From Arthrobacter sp. 9V (GTDB lineage Bacteria > Actinomycetota > Actinomycetes > Actinomycetales > Micrococcaceae), in assembly GCF_902506065.1 (NCBI RefSeq), contig NZ_LR732912.1:2970842-3034841 (forward strand): a DNA stretch of 64,000 nucleotides, read 5' to 3'. A model generated the notes under the pieces. It had not been told where the DNA came from, did no database searches, and worked only from the letters and a program-made list of their open reading frames with translations. Below are positions 11,543 through 22,404 of the stretch, one piece after another. The translations under genes and the position numbers were made by a program. Numbering within the stretch: the first letter of the stretch is position 1; each line of letters starts with the position of its first letter.

Positions 11543-12873
11543 TGTGCGTCCTTAGCAGTCTGGGCGGTAGCCGTGGCTATCAAGGCGGGGAGAGCTTCCA
11601 GGAAGCGGTCCGCCTGATCGATGGTCAGGATCAGCGGAGGGGCGAGGCGGATGGTCCGCGGGCCCGGGCTGTTGATGATGAAGCCGGCATCCAAAGCAGC
11701 GGACACCATGGCGGGGGCGACGTCGGCGTTCACATCGAAACCAATCAGCAGACCCTCACCCCGGACTTCTGTAACAGCCTCGATCGCAGCCAGTCCCTCA
11801 CGAAGGTGAGCGCCCACCGTCAGCACGTTGTGAAGCACACCCTGGCTTTCGATGGCGTGCAGCGTGGCCAGTGCGGCGGCCGTTGCCACCGGGTTCCCAC
11901 CAAAAGTGGTGCCGTGCTGCCCTGCGGTGAGCAGGGCCGACGTCGCACTTCCGAAGGTGACCAAGGCACCCACCGGGAATCCGCCGCCAAGACCCTTGGC
12001 GAGCGTCACTGCGTCGGGAACAATTCCGGCGTCTTCGCTGGCGAGCCACTTGCCGGTGCGGCCGATGCCGGTCTGTACCTCGTCCAGGATCAACAGCGCG
12101 CCGGCCGCGGTGGTAGCTTCACGGGCTGCCTGCAGGTATTCGGCGCTCAGGGGCCGTACACCCGCTTCGCCCTGAATGGGCTCCAGGAAAACAGCTGCGG
12201 TGGAATCGTCGACGGCGGCACGCAAGGCCTCGATGTCACCGAACGGAAGGTGGACCACACCACCGGGCAGTGGTTCGAACGGCGCACGGTAAGCCTCTTT
12301 GGCTGTGAGCGCCAAAGCACCCATGGTCCGGCCGTGGAAGGCACCCTCCAGCGCGATGATCTTGGTGCGCTTACCGCCGTCATTGTTTCGGCGGGCCAGC
12401 TTGAACGCAGCCTCGTTGGCTTCAGTACCGGAGTTGGCAAAGAACACCTTGGAACCTGCAGGTGCGTTGGAGATGGCCAGTAGTTTTTCTGCGAGCGCGA
12501 TCTGCGTGGGGCTCGTGAAGAAGTTGGAGACGTGCCCCAGCGTAGCCAGCTGGCTGGAAATCACCGACGTGACAAAGGGGTGCGCGTGGCCCAGGGCATT
12601 CACTGCAATGCCGCCGAGGAGATCCAGGTATTCCTTGCCGTCAGCATCCCACACCAGGCAACCCGCACCACGCACCAGAACCCGCTGCGGAGTGCCAAAG
12701 ACACCCATGAGTGAGGACGAGTAACGGGCAAGCCACTCCGCGCCATTACTCACTCCAGTCATGACGGAAGCTTTGGCCTCCGATCCGGCGATGGACCCCC
12801 GGGTGTGGTCGGGCACCGCGAAGCGGGCGGGGGGTCCATCGCCGGTCGGGTTGAGGCCAACAGTTTCGCTCAT
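11539..12873 (-). CDS. argD: Acetylornithine aminotransferase
   Basis: A PLP-dependent class III aminotransferase that makes N-acetylornithine from N-acetylglutamate semialdehyde. It is 444 residues, a little long because of an N-terminal extension of about 40 residues before [15 protein letters not shown]. The PLP lysine is in LAKGLGGG near residue 291 and [10 protein letters not shown] is the phosphate-site segment. Its ATG overlaps the argB stop as ATGA. A start nearer residue 38 (MTGVSNG) is possible, but the overlap favours the longer form. Confidence 0.94.
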   Translation of the reverse strand: MSETVGLNPTGDGPPARFAVPDHTRGSIAGSEAKASVMTGVSNGAEWLARYSSSLMGVFGTPQRVLVRGAGCLVWDADGKEYLDLLGGIAVNALGHAHPFVTSVISSQLATLGHVSNFFTSPTQIALAEKLLAISNAPAGSKVFFANSGTEANEAAFKLARRNNDGGKRTKIIALEGAFHGRTMGALALTAKEAYRAPFEPLPGGVVHLPFGDIEALRAAVDDSTAAVFLEPIQGEAGVRPLSAEYLQAAREATTAAGALLILDEVQTGIGRTGKWLASEDAGIVPDAVTLAKGLGGGFPVGALVTFGSATSALLTAGQHGTTFGGNPVATAAALATLHAIESQGVLHNVLTVGAHLREGLAAIEAVTEVRGEGLLIGFDVNADVAPAMVSAALDAGFIINSPGPRTIRLAPPLILTIDQADRFLEALPALIATATAQTAKDAQ

Positions 12874-13820
12874 GCGTTCACTTCCTCGTCGGGTACTACT
12901 TGGGTGCCGATGCCCGCTGTTGTGAAGGTTTCCAGCAACATGGAGTGGGCCAGGCGGCCGTCCACTATGTGTGCGCGTTCCACGCCTTCATCGATTGCCT
13001 TGAGGCAGGCGGCCATCTTGGGGATCATCCCGGATTCGAGTTTGGGCAGCATTGCGCGAAGTTCTGTTGCCGTCAACGAGGAAATCAGCGATGATTTGTC
13101 CGGCCAGTTGGCGTACAGGCCCTCGACGTCGGTCAGGATGACGAGCTTGCTGGCACCCAAGGCCGAAGCGACGGCAGCGGCCGCGGTATCGGCGTTGACG
13201 TTGAGGACTTGACCCGTCGTAGGACCGGAGCCGGTTCCGTCGTCGAGAATTTCGGGGGCTACCGTTGAGATCACCGGAATACGGCCGGCGTCGAGAATGT
13301 CTGTGATGCCGTCGGGATCCACGCCCACTACTTCACCCACCAGGCCGAGGTCCACCTCTTCGCCATCAACCACGGTTCCGGTGCGAACGGCGCGCAGGAG
13401 GCCGCCGTCTTCCCCGGACATGCCCACGGCGTAGGGACCATGCGAGTTAATCAGGCCTACCAGTTCGCGGCCCACCTGGCCGGTGAGAACCATACGGACC
13501 ACGTCCATGGCCTCGGGCGTAGTGACGCGGAGGCCGCCCTTGAACTCGGATTCGATGCCAAGCCTCCCCAGCATCGCGTTGATCTGGGGTCCGCCGCCAT
13601 GGACCACCACGGGATGGATGCCTACATGGTGGAGGAACACGATGTCCTCCGCGAAGGCACGGCGGAGGTCCTCGTTGACCATGGCGTTTCCGCCGTACTT
13701 GATCACCATGGTGGTGCCGGCAAAACGTTGGATCCAAGGCAGGGCTTCAATCAGGGTGCCGGCTTTGTCCTGGGCGTCGCTCATCGAGTTCGTTTCGCGG
13801 GTGTGCGCAGTCATTGTCAT
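12870..13820 (-). CDS. argB: Acetylglutamate kinase
   Basis: Phosphorylates N-acetylglutamate, the usual feedback-controlled step of the acetylated pathway. It belongs to the amino-acid kinase fold, with VIKYGGNAM (Lys-Gly-Gly phosphate site), [10 protein letters not shown] and a C-terminal ESGMIPKM segment. From the ATG at 13820 it is 316 residues; in-frame ATGs at 13814 and 13784 are also possible. The argJ stop is only 4 nt upstream. The extra N-terminal residues ([11 protein letters not shown]) are unlikely to matter for catalysis. Confidence 0.93.
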   Translation of the reverse strand: MTMTAHTRETNSMSDAQDKAGTLIEALPWIQRFAGTTMVIKYGGNAMVNEDLRRAFAEDIVFLHHVGIHPVVVHGGGPQINAMLGRLGIESEFKGGLRVTTPEAMDVVRMVLTGQVGRELVGLINSHGPYAVGMSGEDGGLLRAVRTGTVVDGEEVDLGLVGEVVGVDPDGITDILDAGRIPVISTVAPEILDDGTGSGPTTGQVLNVNADTAAAAVASALGASKLVILTDVEGLYANWPDKSSLISSLTATELRAMLPKLESGMIPKMAACLKAIDEGVERAHIVDGRLAHSMLLETFTTAGIGTQVVPDEEVNA

Positions 13821-13824
13821 CCGC

Positions 13825-14991
13825 TCAGCTCGAGTATGCGCTGTTCTCGTGCACGTAATCGTGCGTGAGGTCATTGGTCCAAATGGTGGCCTCGGCGTCC
13901 CCGGCCTGCAGGTCGATTTCGACCAAAACTTCGCGCGGTTCCAAGTCCACCAGATTGCGGTCATCGCCGATTGCGCCGTTACGGCAAATCTGCACACCGT
14001 TCATGGCGACGTTGAGCTGGTCCGCCTCGAAGACGGCGTCAGTGGTTCCCACGGCGGAGAGTACGCGACCCCAATTGGGGTCCTTGCCGAAGATCGCGGC
14101 CTTGAAGAGGTTGGAGCGAGCAACACTGCGGCTGACGATTTCAGCGTCGCGCTCACTGGCGGCATTGAAGGTACGGATAGCGATGTCGTGGCTGGCGCCC
14201 TCGGCATCCCCGATGAGCTTGCGTGCCAGTTCCGCGCAAACGTTGGTGACCGCCTCGCTCAACTGCTCGGCAGAAGGCAGAGCCTCGGAGGCCCCTGATG
14301 CCAGCAGCACTACGGTGTCGTTGGTGGACATGCAGCCGTCCGAGTCCGCCCGGTCAAAGGTGACCCGCGTGGCGTCGCGAAGGACGACGTCGAGCTCGTT
14401 GGCCGGAACCTCGGCGTCTGTAGTCAGAACCACCAGCATCGTCGCCAGCCCGGGCGCCAACATGCCGGCACCCTTGGCGATGCCTCCCACGGTGAACTGC
14501 TTGCCCTGGGCGTCCGTGCCGGTGAACACGGCTTGCTTGGAAACACTGTCCGTGGTCATGATCGCTGTGGCAGCCGCAGAGCCACCATCCTCGGACAGTT
14601 CGCGGAAAGCAGCCTCGACGCCAGGCAGAATCTTGTCCATGGGCAACTGCTCACCGATCAGCCCGGTTGAGCACACCACGACGTCCGAAGCTGAGACTCC
14701 CAGCACGTCTGCCACTTTCTCGGCGGTGGCGTGGGTGTTCTGGAAACCCTGCGGACCGGTGCAGGCGTTGGCCCCTCCGGAGTTCAGGACCACGGCATCC
14801 ACACGGCCGTCGCTGACTACTTGGCGAGACCAGTGAACCGGGGCAGCAGCCACTCGATTGGAGGTAAAGACCGCAGCTGCGGACTTCTGAGGTCCGTCAT
14901 TGACTACCAGGGCCAGGTCCGGGTTGCCCGAGGCTTTGATGCCGGCTTTGATGCCGGCGGCGCGGAATCCCTTGGGGGCGGTAATGGTCAC
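13825..14991 (-). CDS. argJ: Glutamate N-acetyltransferase/ornithine acetyltransferase
   Basis: Recycles the acetyl group from N-acetylornithine to glutamate, making the pathway cyclic. It is 388 residues from the GTG at 14991. ArgJ self-cleaves between Ala and Thr; the expected site is the LAT-MLV segment near residue 183, preceded by GIAKGAGM. The GTG overlaps the argC stop (GTGA). The upstream in-frame extension to 15102 falls inside argC and is not conserved-looking. Confidence 0.95.
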   Translation of the reverse strand: MTITAPKGFRAAGIKAGIKASGNPDLALVVNDGPQKSAAAVFTSNRVAAAPVHWSRQVVSDGRVDAVVLNSGGANACTGPQGFQNTHATAEKVADVLGVSASDVVVCSTGLIGEQLPMDKILPGVEAAFRELSEDGGSAAATAIMTTDSVSKQAVFTGTDAQGKQFTVGGIAKGAGMLAPGLATMLVVLTTDAEVPANELDVVLRDATRVTFDRADSDGCMSTNDTVVLLASGASEALPSAEQLSEAVTNVCAELARKLIGDAEGASHDIAIRTFNAASERDAEIVSRSVARSNLFKAAIFGKDPNWGRVLSAVGTTDAVFEADQLNVAMNGVQICRNGAIGDDRNLVDLEPREVLVEIDLQAGDAEATIWTNDLTHDYVHENSAYSS

Positions 14992-16019
14992 GGTGCAACT
15001 CCCTGCAGGTTCAGGCCGGCGGTTTCGTCCAGGCCGAGAGCAATGTTCATGGACTGCACGGCTCCGCCGGCGGTCCCCTTGGTGAGGTTGTCGATGGCGC
15101 ACGTGACAATCACGCGGCCGGTGTGGGAGTCAAAGGCCAACTGCATCACAGCGTGGTTGGAGCCCTGAACCGACTTGGTGGTGGGCCACTGGCCTTCCGG
15201 GAGAAGGTGCACGAACGGTTCGTCGTCGTAGGCATCCGCCCAGGCCTGGCGAAGTTCGGCTTCGGTCACACCGTGCCCCACTTTGGCCGTGGCCGTGGTG
15301 AGGATGCCCCGGCTCATCGGGGCCAGCGTGGGAGTGAAGGACACCGTGACGGGCTCCCCGGCAGCATTGGACAGGCCCTGTTCGATTTCCGGCGTGTGGC
15401 GATGACCGCCACCCACGCCGTAGGGGCTCATGGAACCCATGACCTCACTGCCAATCAGATTGACCTTGGCAGCCTTGCCGGCACCGGAGGTCCCGGAGGC
15501 GGCGACAATCACGACGTCGTCAGTCAGGAGCAGATTGTTGGCGAACCCGGGCGTCAGCGCCAGCAGGGCCGACGTCGGGTAGCACCCGGGAACGGCGATG
15601 CGCGTTGCACCCTTCAGCGCTTCACGTTGGCCCGGGAGTTCCGGAAGACCATAGGGCCAGGTACCCGCGTGGGCAGAACCGTAGAACTTTTCCCACGCCG
15701 CGGAGTCCTCCAAGCGGTGGTCGGCGCCGGCGTCGATCACTACAGTCCCCTCCGGCAACTGTGCAGCGATCTCAGCTGAAGCACCGTGCGGCAACGCCAG
15801 GAACACGACGTCATGGCCGGACAAGTTCTCCACCGTGGTCTCTTCCAGAATCCGGCTGGCCAAACCGTGGAGATGAGGCTGCAACTCCCCTAGTCTGGAA
15901 CCGGCGTTGCTGTGAGCTGTGATGGCACCGATGGTGACATCCGGGTGGCCTGCCAGCAGACGCAGCACTTCTCCCCCGGCGTAGCCGCTGGCACCTGAGA
16001 CCGCAACAGAAATAGTCAT
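14988..16019 (-). CDS. argC: N-acetyl-gamma-glutamyl-phosphate reductase
   Basis: NADPH-dependent reduction of N-acetylglutamyl phosphate to the semialdehyde. It is 343 residues from the ATG at 16019. The Rossmann motif [10 protein letters not shown] is at the N-terminus and the catalytic Cys is in VPGCYPTS near 146. GTGGAG lies just upstream of the ATG. As first gene of argCJBDFR it should carry the operon promoter, and AT-rich ARG-box-like sequence lies at 16036-16067. An earlier in-frame TTG-type start at 16037 would overlap that operator. Confidence 0.95.
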   Translation of the reverse strand: MTISVAVSGASGYAGGEVLRLLAGHPDVTIGAITAHSNAGSRLGELQPHLHGLASRILEETTVENLSGHDVVFLALPHGASAEIAAQLPEGTVVIDAGADHRLEDSAAWEKFYGSAHAGTWPYGLPELPGQREALKGATRIAVPGCYPTSALLALTPGFANNLLLTDDVVIVAASGTSGAGKAAKVNLIGSEVMGSMSPYGVGGGHRHTPEIEQGLSNAAGEPVTVSFTPTLAPMSRGILTTATAKVGHGVTEAELRQAWADAYDDEPFVHLLPEGQWPTTKSVQGSNHAVMQLAFDSHTGRVIVTCAIDNLTKGTAGGAVQSMNIALGLDETAGLNLQGVAP

Positions 16020-16035
16020 GACTCCACTGTACAGC

Positions 16036-16067
16036 AAGAATATTCACGCTGTCCGATATTTATGCAT
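16036..16067 (-). promoter_or_regulatory. Candidate paired ARG boxes before argC
   Basis: On the minus strand, two AT-rich sites contain TGCATAAATAT and TGAATATTC. Their TG starts are 20 bp apart, about two helical turns, as expected for adjacent ArgR boxes of the TGAAT-W4-ATTCA type. The second half-sites match the consensus only partly. They end 17 nt upstream of the argC ATG. Confidence 0.55.
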
Positions 16068-16186
16068 GCGGTTGTGAGAAGTCTCATTATTTTGGAGATT
16101 AGCCGTATGCTTAGTGGAGGGTGATCCAGACCGTGCAGTCCGAACGTCGGCTGCAGCGTTGCCCGTTAGCGATACGGGGCACATTT

Positions 16187-17275
16187 ATGTCACCCACGTC
16201 CACCGCTGAGCGCCCCAAAGCTCGCGCAATTCAACCAAATCCCGTCGTCCAGAGCTACTCGGAGCTCCTCAAGAGCGTCAAAGCAGCAGGACTCCTCGAA
16301 CGCCGTAGCGGCTTCTACATCTGGGTCTTCGTGGCTTTGGTGCTTCTCATGGCAGGCACCTGGCTGGGCTTCGCACTGATCGGCGAGTCCTGGTACCAGC
16401 TCCTGATCGCAGCAGCCGTTGGCATTCTGTGCACGCAGCTCAGCTTCCTTGCCCACGAGGCAGGCCACAAGCAGATCTTTGCTTCGCGCCGGGCCAATGA
16501 CTGGTCCGCCCGCCTTCTTGCCACCGGAGTTGCCGGCATCAGCTACTCCTGGTGGGAACAGAAGCACGGAGCCCACCACAACCACCCCAACGTCATCTCC
16601 AAGGATCCGGACATCCGGAACAATGCCTTGGTGTTCTACGAAGACGCTGCAGCCGAGCGTAAAGGCCGCCTGGCTTTCCTCACCAAGAAGCAGGGCTGGT
16701 TCTTCTTCCCGCTCCTGACCCTCCTGGGCTTGAGCCTGCAGTTCGACTCCCTTCGCTTTGTCTTCGGCAAGCAAAAAGTACGCCACCGCTGGGTAGAGAC
16801 GCCCATCCTGGTCACCAGGCTTGCCGCCCTCCCGGTTCTGGCGTTCACCTTCCTGCCCATTGGAATGGCATTCGCCTTCCTGGGTGTACAGATTATGGTT
16901 TACGGCTTCTACATGGGTGCCTCGTTCGCCCCGAACCACAAGGGCATGCCTGTCCTCCCCAAGGACAGCCGGGTGGACTTCCTCAACCGCCAGATCCTCA
17001 CCTCGCGGAATATCTCCGGTGGCATCTTCATGGACTTCCTCCTGGGTGGACTGAACCGTCAGGTGGAGCACCACTTGTTCCCGGACATGGCTCGTCCCCA
17101 CTTGTACAAGGCCACAAAAATCGTGCGCGAGTTCTGCGCCAAGCACTCCATCACCTATACGGAAACCACGCTGATGCAGTCCTACGGGATCGTAGTCAGA
17201 TACCTCAATGACGTAGGCCTGGCAGCAGGCCGCGGCTTCGACTGCCCCGTCGCTTCGACGCACGGACGCTTCTAG
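16187..17275 (+). CDS. Membrane fatty acid desaturase
   Basis: A di-iron membrane desaturase of 362 residues. The three histidine boxes are HEAGH at about 90, HGAHH at about 127 and QVEHH at about 292; the Q-x2-HH form is typical of front-end and related acyl-lipid desaturases. Hydrophobic pairs lie before box 1 and between boxes 2 and 3. It has no cytochrome b5 domain, so it needs an external electron donor. I chose the ATG at 16187 with GGGG upstream; an earlier ATG at 16121 would add 22 non-conserved residues. It diverges from argC across 167 bp. Regiospecificity cannot be read from the sequence. Confidence 0.88.
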   Translation: MSPTSTAERPKARAIQPNPVVQSYSELLKSVKAAGLLERRSGFYIWVFVALVLLMAGTWLGFALIGESWYQLLIAAAVGILCTQLSFLAHEAGHKQIFASRRANDWSARLLATGVAGISYSWWEQKHGAHHNHPNVISKDPDIRNNALVFYEDAAAERKGRLAFLTKKQGWFFFPLLTLLGLSLQFDSLRFVFGKQKVRHRWVETPILVTRLAALPVLAFTFLPIGMAFAFLGVQIMVYGFYMGASFAPNHKGMPVLPKDSRVDFLNRQILTSRNISGGIFMDFLLGGLNRQVEHHLFPDMARPHLYKATKIVREFCAKHSITYTETTLMQSYGIVVRYLNDVGLAAGRGFDCPVASTHGRF

Positions 17276-17360
17276 GCGTTCACCACCAGAGGCCCCAACC
17301 TCCCTAGGATGGATTCTGAAACCGGGCACCGGAAGGACCGCCCCGGAGTGAGGAGCCACC

Positions 17361-18326
17361 ATGACGCACGCCATCGTTGCACAGCAGCCCGGAGGACCTG
17401 AGGTCCTCGAGTACGCCTCTGTGGAAATACCGAAGCCTGGCCCCGGCCAGCTGTTGATCAAGGTCGCAGCTGCCGGGGTCAACTTCATTGAGACCTACCA
17501 ACGCAACGGCACGTACAAAGTGGAATACCCTTTCACCCCGGGCGCCGAAGCTGCCGGCACAGTGGAGGCGGTGGGCGAAGGCGTCGAGGAATTCCGGATC
17601 GGCCAACGCATTGCCACGGCCGAGGGTTCCCGCACGTACGCGGAGTACGCCCTCGTGGAGGCGGGCAAGGCACTTCCGGTTCCTGACGGCGTCGACGACC
17701 ACACTGCCGCAGCTTTGCCACTGCAGGGCATCACCGCTCACTATTTGATGAACTCATCGTTCCGGGTAGAGCCGGGCCACACTGTTCTGCTCCACGCAGG
17801 TGCAGGTGGCGTTGGTCTGCTGCTGACGCAACTGCTGAAGGCCCGCGGAGCCCGTGTGATCACTACCGTGTCCTCGGATGAAAAAGCGGATCTGTCCACC
17901 CTGGCCGGCGCCGATGAAGTCCTGCGCTACGAAGGTTTCGCTGACCGGGTCCGGGAGCTGACCGACGGCGAGGGCGTCAACGTGGTGTACGACGGCGTCG
18001 GCAAGGACACCTTTGACGATTCCCTGAAGAGCCTGCGAATCCGTGGCGCCATGGTGCTCTTCGGTGCCGCTTCCGGCCCCGTGCCGCCTTTCGATCCCCA
18101 GCGTTTGAACGCGGCGGGATCACTGACGCTGACCAGGCCAACCATGGCGCACTTCGTTCAGAATGCCCAGGAACGCCGGTGGCGTTCCGCGGAAATTTTC
18201 GACGCCGCCGCCAACGGCACTCTCGCTGTCAGGGTAGGTGCCACGTATCCGCTCGCGGAAGCCGCCCAAGCGCACAGGGACCTTGAAGGCCGCCGGACCA
18301 CCGGAAAAGTACTGCTGGTTCCCTGA
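17361..18326 (+). CDS. NADPH:quinone oxidoreductase (zinc-free MDR family)
   Basis: A 321-residue medium-chain dehydrogenase/reductase of the quinone oxidoreductase (Qor/zeta-crystallin) branch. The N-terminus has the AGVNFIETYQRNG segment and the nucleotide-binding motif is GAGGVG at 147-152. The structural-zinc cysteines of alcohol dehydrogenases are absent. Expected to reduce quinones or other electrophiles with NADPH. GAGGAG lies 7 nt before the ATG. It ends 110 nt before the synthetase start on the same strand, so cotranscription is possible, but nothing ties it to that pathway. Confidence 0.9.
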   Translation: MTHAIVAQQPGGPEVLEYASVEIPKPGPGQLLIKVAAAGVNFIETYQRNGTYKVEYPFTPGAEAAGTVEAVGEGVEEFRIGQRIATAEGSRTYAEYALVEAGKALPVPDGVDDHTAAALPLQGITAHYLMNSSFRVEPGHTVLLHAGAGGVGLLLTQLLKARGARVITTVSSDEKADLSTLAGADEVLRYEGFADRVRELTDGEGVNVVYDGVGKDTFDDSLKSLRIRGAMVLFGAASGPVPPFDPQRLNAAGSLTLTRPTMAHFVQNAQERRWRSAEIFDAAANGTLAVRVGATYPLAEAAQAHRDLEGRRTTGKVLLVP

Positions 18327-18436
18327 TCGCTTATTGAACGCCATATGTGCAAAAAGCGAATTGCAGGTCAACAAGGCGTGACTGCCAGGAAACGCCGGAC
18401 ACCTTCTGTTCATCTTTCTGCGGAAAGCTGACCAAC

Positions 18437-21400
18437 GTGAGCACAGAACATCCCGCTGGGGCCGGCACGACGCCTGCCCTGATGACGTACCGTCCCCAGC
18501 TACCGGGCGGCCCCTTGGCCCCGGTCGAGCGCACCCTCGTGGACATCCTGGAAGAGACCGCGGCATCTTTCCCGGAGGCTTCGGCACTGGATGATGGTCA
18601 CAAGTCATTGAGCTACACCGAGCTGCTCAAGGCGGTCCGCGCCTTTGCCGCGCAGCTGAACAGCGCAGGGCTCGGCCCAAGGGACAAAATTGGCGTCCGC
18701 ATCCCGTCCGGCACCAACGAGCTCTACGTCGCGATCCTGGGTATTCTTGTGGCGGGTGCAGCGTATGTTCCCGTGGATGCTGACGACCCCGACGAGCGGG
18801 CGCGTTTGGTGTTCGGTGAAGCCAAGGTTGGTGCGATCATCGCTGCAGGCCTGGACATCCAGCTAACAGGTCCAGCCCGGGAAGCTGTTTCCATGCCCGC
18901 CCAGCCGGGGTTGGACGACGACTCATGGATCATTTTCACGTCCGGATCCACCGGCACTCCCAAGGGCGTTGCGGTCAAGCACCGTTCCTCGGCCGCATTC
19001 GTCGATGCTGAAGCCCGCATCTTCCTCCAAGCGGATCCCATCGGACCCCAGGACCGTGTGCTGGCCGGCCTGTCCGTAGCCTTCGACGCTTCCTGCGAGG
19101 AGATGTGGCTGGCTTGGCGTCACGGAGCTTGTTTGGTACCCGCGCCACGGGCCCTTGTTCGCACCGGCATGGACCTGGGGCCATGGCTCATCAACCACGG
19201 CATCACCGTAGTTTCCACCGTGCCTACCCTTGCCGCCCTCTGGCCTGCGGAGGCGCTGGAAAACGTTCGCCTGCTCATCTTCGGCGGTGAAGCATGCCCG
19301 CCTGAACTGGCCGAACGCCTTGCAGTGGACGGCCGTGAAGTCTGGAACACCTACGGTCCCACCGAGGCCACAGTCGTTGCCTGCGCCGCTCCGCTGGGCG
19401 GACCCGGCCCCGTGCGGATTGGACTTCCGCTGGACGGTTGGGACCTCGCCGTCGTCGATTCGCAGGGAGTCCCGGTCGCTGAAGGTGAGATCGGAGAACT
19501 GATTATTGGCGGGGTAGGGTTGGCCCGCTACCTGGATCCTGCCAAGGACGCCGAGAAGTACGCCCCCATGACCACCCTTGGATGGGATCGCGCCTACCGT
19601 TCGGGCGACTTGGTGCGATTCGAAGCTGAGGGCCTGATCTTCATGGGCAGGGCCGATGAACAGGTCAAACTCGGCGGACGCCGGATCGAACTTGGCGAAG
19701 TGGACGCGGCGCTTCAGTCCTTGCCGGGTGTTGCCGGCGCGGCTGCGGCAGTGCAGACGACGGCAGCCGGCAACCAGATCCTGGTTGGATATCTGGCCCC
19801 GGTTGACGGTTATGAACTGTCAATGGATGAGGCCCGCCGTCTTCTGGGCGAGAGCCTCCCGGCTGCTTTGATCCCCTTGCTGACCGTGGTGGATTCGCTT
19901 CCCACCAAAACCAGCGGCAAAGTGGATCGCCATGCGCTCCCGTGGCCACTGGCAGGAGCCGGCGCCACCGAGGCAGGCAACGCCCCGCTGAACCTGCCCG
20001 ACGACTCCCGCTGGGTGGTGGAGCAGTGGGAGTCTGTACTGGGCAGTCCCGTCAGTTCGCTGGACGCTGATTTCTTCGCCTACGGTGGCGGGTCCCTGGC
20101 TGCAGCCCAACTCGTCTCGGCGCTCCGGGTCCGCTACCCCACCATCACCGTTGCTGAAATCTATGCCACGCCGCGGGTCGGCGCGCTGATCGACACGGCC
20201 CGCCAATCACTCCCCGACGGCGGCTTGCCTGGGCCCGCTGCTGAGCGCACCGTCCGCCCTACCGCGTTGAAGTCCCAAATTTTCCAGGTTCTGATGGGCG
20301 TCCCATTGCACATCTTGGTGGGGATGCGCTGGCTGACTTACCTCATGGCAGCCAACAGGCTGCTTGCCGACTTTGCGGGCTTCGCTGCGGCGCCCGTGGT
20401 CTCATGGTGGTGGATAGCAGCATCATGGCTCGTCTTTGTCAGCCCCTTGGGCCGAATGGCGATCTCCGTAGTTGCTGCCAAACTCCTGCTTGGCAGAATC
20501 CAACCCGGGACCTACCCGCGTTCCGGCAAAACCCACCTGCGGTTGTGGCTGGCCGAACAGATTCAAGACCTGTCGGGCGCCATCGGCCTGGCCAGCGCGC
20601 CCTTTGTTCCCTATTACGCACGCGCATTGGGTGCGAAGATCGGCAAGGACGTCCACCTGCACTCCTTGCCTCCGGTCACGGGTCTGCTGTCCCTGGGCAG
20701 CGGAGCGAATATCGAGCCCGAAGTGGACCTTTCCGGCTGGTGGGTTGACGGAGATTCAGTCCACATCGGGCAAATTCATGTGGGTGCCGGCGCCGTTGTA
20801 GGCGCACGCAGCACCCTCATGCCCGGAGCCACCATCGGCGCGGGCGCGCACGTAGAGGCGGGATCCGCTGTGTTGGGCAAGGTGAAAGCCGGACACCTGG
20901 TGGCCGGCTCTCCCGCGGAGCGCCGCGGTAAGGCCAAACACGAATGGCCGGAAACCGTCAGCCGGCGGCCCTTGGCTGACCGGCTCTGGTTCTCAGCCTT
21001 CACCAGCGCTTCGGCTCTGCTGGCACTTATCCCCTATGTCTCTGCGTTCGCCGGCGCGCTGGTGGTCCTGGCTTTCATCCAGGGCCACGAGTCGCTGCAA
21101 ACAGCCCTCCCACAGATTGCCCTGTCCGTCCCGCTGGCCGCCCTGGTGTGGTTCTTTGGCAACCTGGTTCTCATCCTGATTGTTGCCAGGCTCCTGGGCT
21201 TGGGGCTCAAAGAGGGGTACTACCGGGTGCGCAGCCGCATCGGTTGGCAGGTCTGGGCCACGGAACGCCTCCTGGACATGGCCCGGGACCTCCTCTTCCC
21301 CGTCTACGCGAGCCTCTTCACACCCCTTTGGCTGCGACTCCTCGGCGCCAAGGTAGGCAAAAACGTGGAAGCCTCAACCGTGCTTCTTGTTCCTAAAATG

Positions 21401-22393
21401 ACCACCATCGGCGACGGCGCCTTCCTTGCCGACGACACCATGGTGGCCTCGTACGAGCTTGGCGGCGGATGGATGAAGATCGCTCCAGCCAAGATCGGGA
21501 AGCGTTCCTTCCTGGGAAACTCAGGGATGACCGCCGCAGGACGGAACGTTCCCAAGAACTCCCTCGTCGCGGTGCTCTCTGCCACACCTGCCAAAGCAAA
21601 GTCAGGCACCTCCTGGCTGGGCAGCCCGCCCGTCAGGTTGCGCCGCACCGCCGTCGATGCTGACCAGACCCGAACCTTCCGCCCGGCTTTCAAGCTGAAG
21701 ATCGCACGGGCATTGTGGGAACTGGGCCGCCTGGTTCCGGTCATCCTCACCGTGGCCATCGCCGTCAGCGTGATGCTGGTCCTGGACTGGATCGCCCGCG
21801 GATGGGGTTACTGGATCGCTGCTGTCCTTGGTGGCGTGGTGATGCTGGTGGCTGGAGGTGTTGCAGCCCTGAGCTCCATCCTGGCCAAGTGGGTTCTGGT
21901 GGGGACCATTCGCTCAGGCGAACATCCGCTCTGGAGCTCGTTCATTTGGCGCAACGAGGTGGTGGATACTTTCATAGAGATGGTGAGTGCACCGTGGTTT
22001 GCCCGGTCCGCCGCCGGAACTCCTGCCCTGGTGTGGTGGTTGCGCGGACTCGGAGCCAAGATCGGCCGCGGAACGTGGTGCGAAAGCTATTGGTTGCCCG
22101 AAGCAGACCTCGTAACTCTGGGCGAGAACTCCACCGTCAACCGTGGCTGCGTGATCCAAACGCATCTCTTCCACGACCGTGTGATGAGCCTGGATACCGT
22201 GACGCTCGGCAACGGAGCCACCATGGGACCTCACGGGGTCATCCTCCCCGCAGCGAGCATCGGCGACGGCGGTACTGTTGGTCCGGCGTCGTTGGTTATG
22301 CGCGGCGAAACCGTCCCGGCCGGGACATACTGGATGGGCAACCCAGTGAGCCCGTGGGTGGGTCCGTCGGCACAAGCGCCGCGCCTGAAGTAG
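18437..22393 (+). CDS. Pls/PosA-type membrane non-ribosomal peptide synthetase (A-T-membrane/hexapeptide domains)
   Basis: A 1318-residue synthetase, close to the length of the Streptomyces poly-epsilon-L-lysine synthetase Pls. Residues about 20-520 are an adenylation domain: FTSGSTGTPKG near 167, FDASCEE with D217, NTYGPTE, and catalytic K495 in SGKVDRH. The carrier domain has YGGGSL with phosphopantetheine Ser S553. The C-terminus is membrane-embedded, with hydrophobic pairs separated by three soluble segments bearing left-handed beta-helix (hexapeptide) character, such as IGAGAHV, IGDGAFL and LGENSTV. It has no canonical condensation or thioesterase domain. In Pls the C-terminal part links amino acids iteratively. 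The GTG at 18437 has GGAAAG upstream. An M1 peptidase follows after 11 nt. Confidence 0.9.
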   Translation: MSTEHPAGAGTTPALMTYRPQLPGGPLAPVERTLVDILEETAASFPEASALDDGHKSLSYTELLKAVRAFAAQLNSAGLGPRDKIGVRIPSGTNELYVAILGILVAGAAYVPVDADDPDERARLVFGEAKVGAIIAAGLDIQLTGPAREAVSMPAQPGLDDDSWIIFTSGSTGTPKGVAVKHRSSAAFVDAEARIFLQADPIGPQDRVLAGLSVAFDASCEEMWLAWRHGACLVPAPRALVRTGMDLGPWLINHGITVVSTVPTLAALWPAEALENVRLLIFGGEACPPELAERLAVDGREVWNTYGPTEATVVACAAPLGGPGPVRIGLPLDGWDLAVVDSQGVPVAEGEIGELIIGGVGLARYLDPAKDAEKYAPMTTLGWDRAYRSGDLVRFEAEGLIFMGRADEQVKLGGRRIELGEVDAALQSLPGVAGAAAAVQTTAAGNQILVGYLAPVDGYELSMDEARRLLGESLPAALIPLLTVVDSLPTKTSGKVDRHALPWPLAGAGATEAGNAPLNLPDDSRWVVEQWESVLGSPVSSLDADFFAYGGGSLAAAQLVSALRVRYPTITVAEIYATPRVGALIDTARQSLPDGGLPGPAAERTVRPTALKSQIFQVLMGVPLHILVGMRWLTYLMAANRLLADFAGFAAAPVVSWWWIAASWLVFVSPLGRMAISVVAAKLLLGRIQPGTYPRSGKTHLRLWLAEQIQDLSGAIGLASAPFVPYYARALGAKIGKDVHLHSLPPVTGLLSLGSGANIEPEVDLSGWWVDGDSVHIGQIHVGAGAVVGARSTLMPGATIGAGAHVEAGSAVLGKVKAGHLVAGSPAERRGKAKHEWPETVSRRPLADRLWFSAFTSASALLALIPYVSAFAGALVVLAFIQGHESLQTALPQIALSVPLAALVWFFGNLVLILIVARLLGLGLKEGYYRVRSRIGWQVWATERLLDMARDLLFPVYASLFTPLWLRLLGAKVGKNVEASTVLLVPKMTTIGDGAFLADDTMVASYELGGGWMKIAPAKIGKRSFLGNSGMTAAGRNVPKNSLVAVLSATPAKAKSGTSWLGSPPVRLRRTAVDADQTRTFRPAFKLKIARALWELGRLVPVILTVAIAVSVMLVLDWIARGWGYWIAAVLGGVVMLVAGGVAALSSILAKWVLVGTIRSGEHPLWSSFIWRNEVVDTFIEMVSAPWFARSAAGTPALVWWLRGLGAKIGRGTWCESYWLPEADLVTLGENSTVNRGCVIQTHLFHDRVMSLDTVTLGNGATMGPHGVILPAASIGDGGTVGPASLVMRGETVPAGTYWMGNPVSPWVGPSAQAPRLK

Positions 22394-22404
22394 ATTGGAC
22401 GGAT

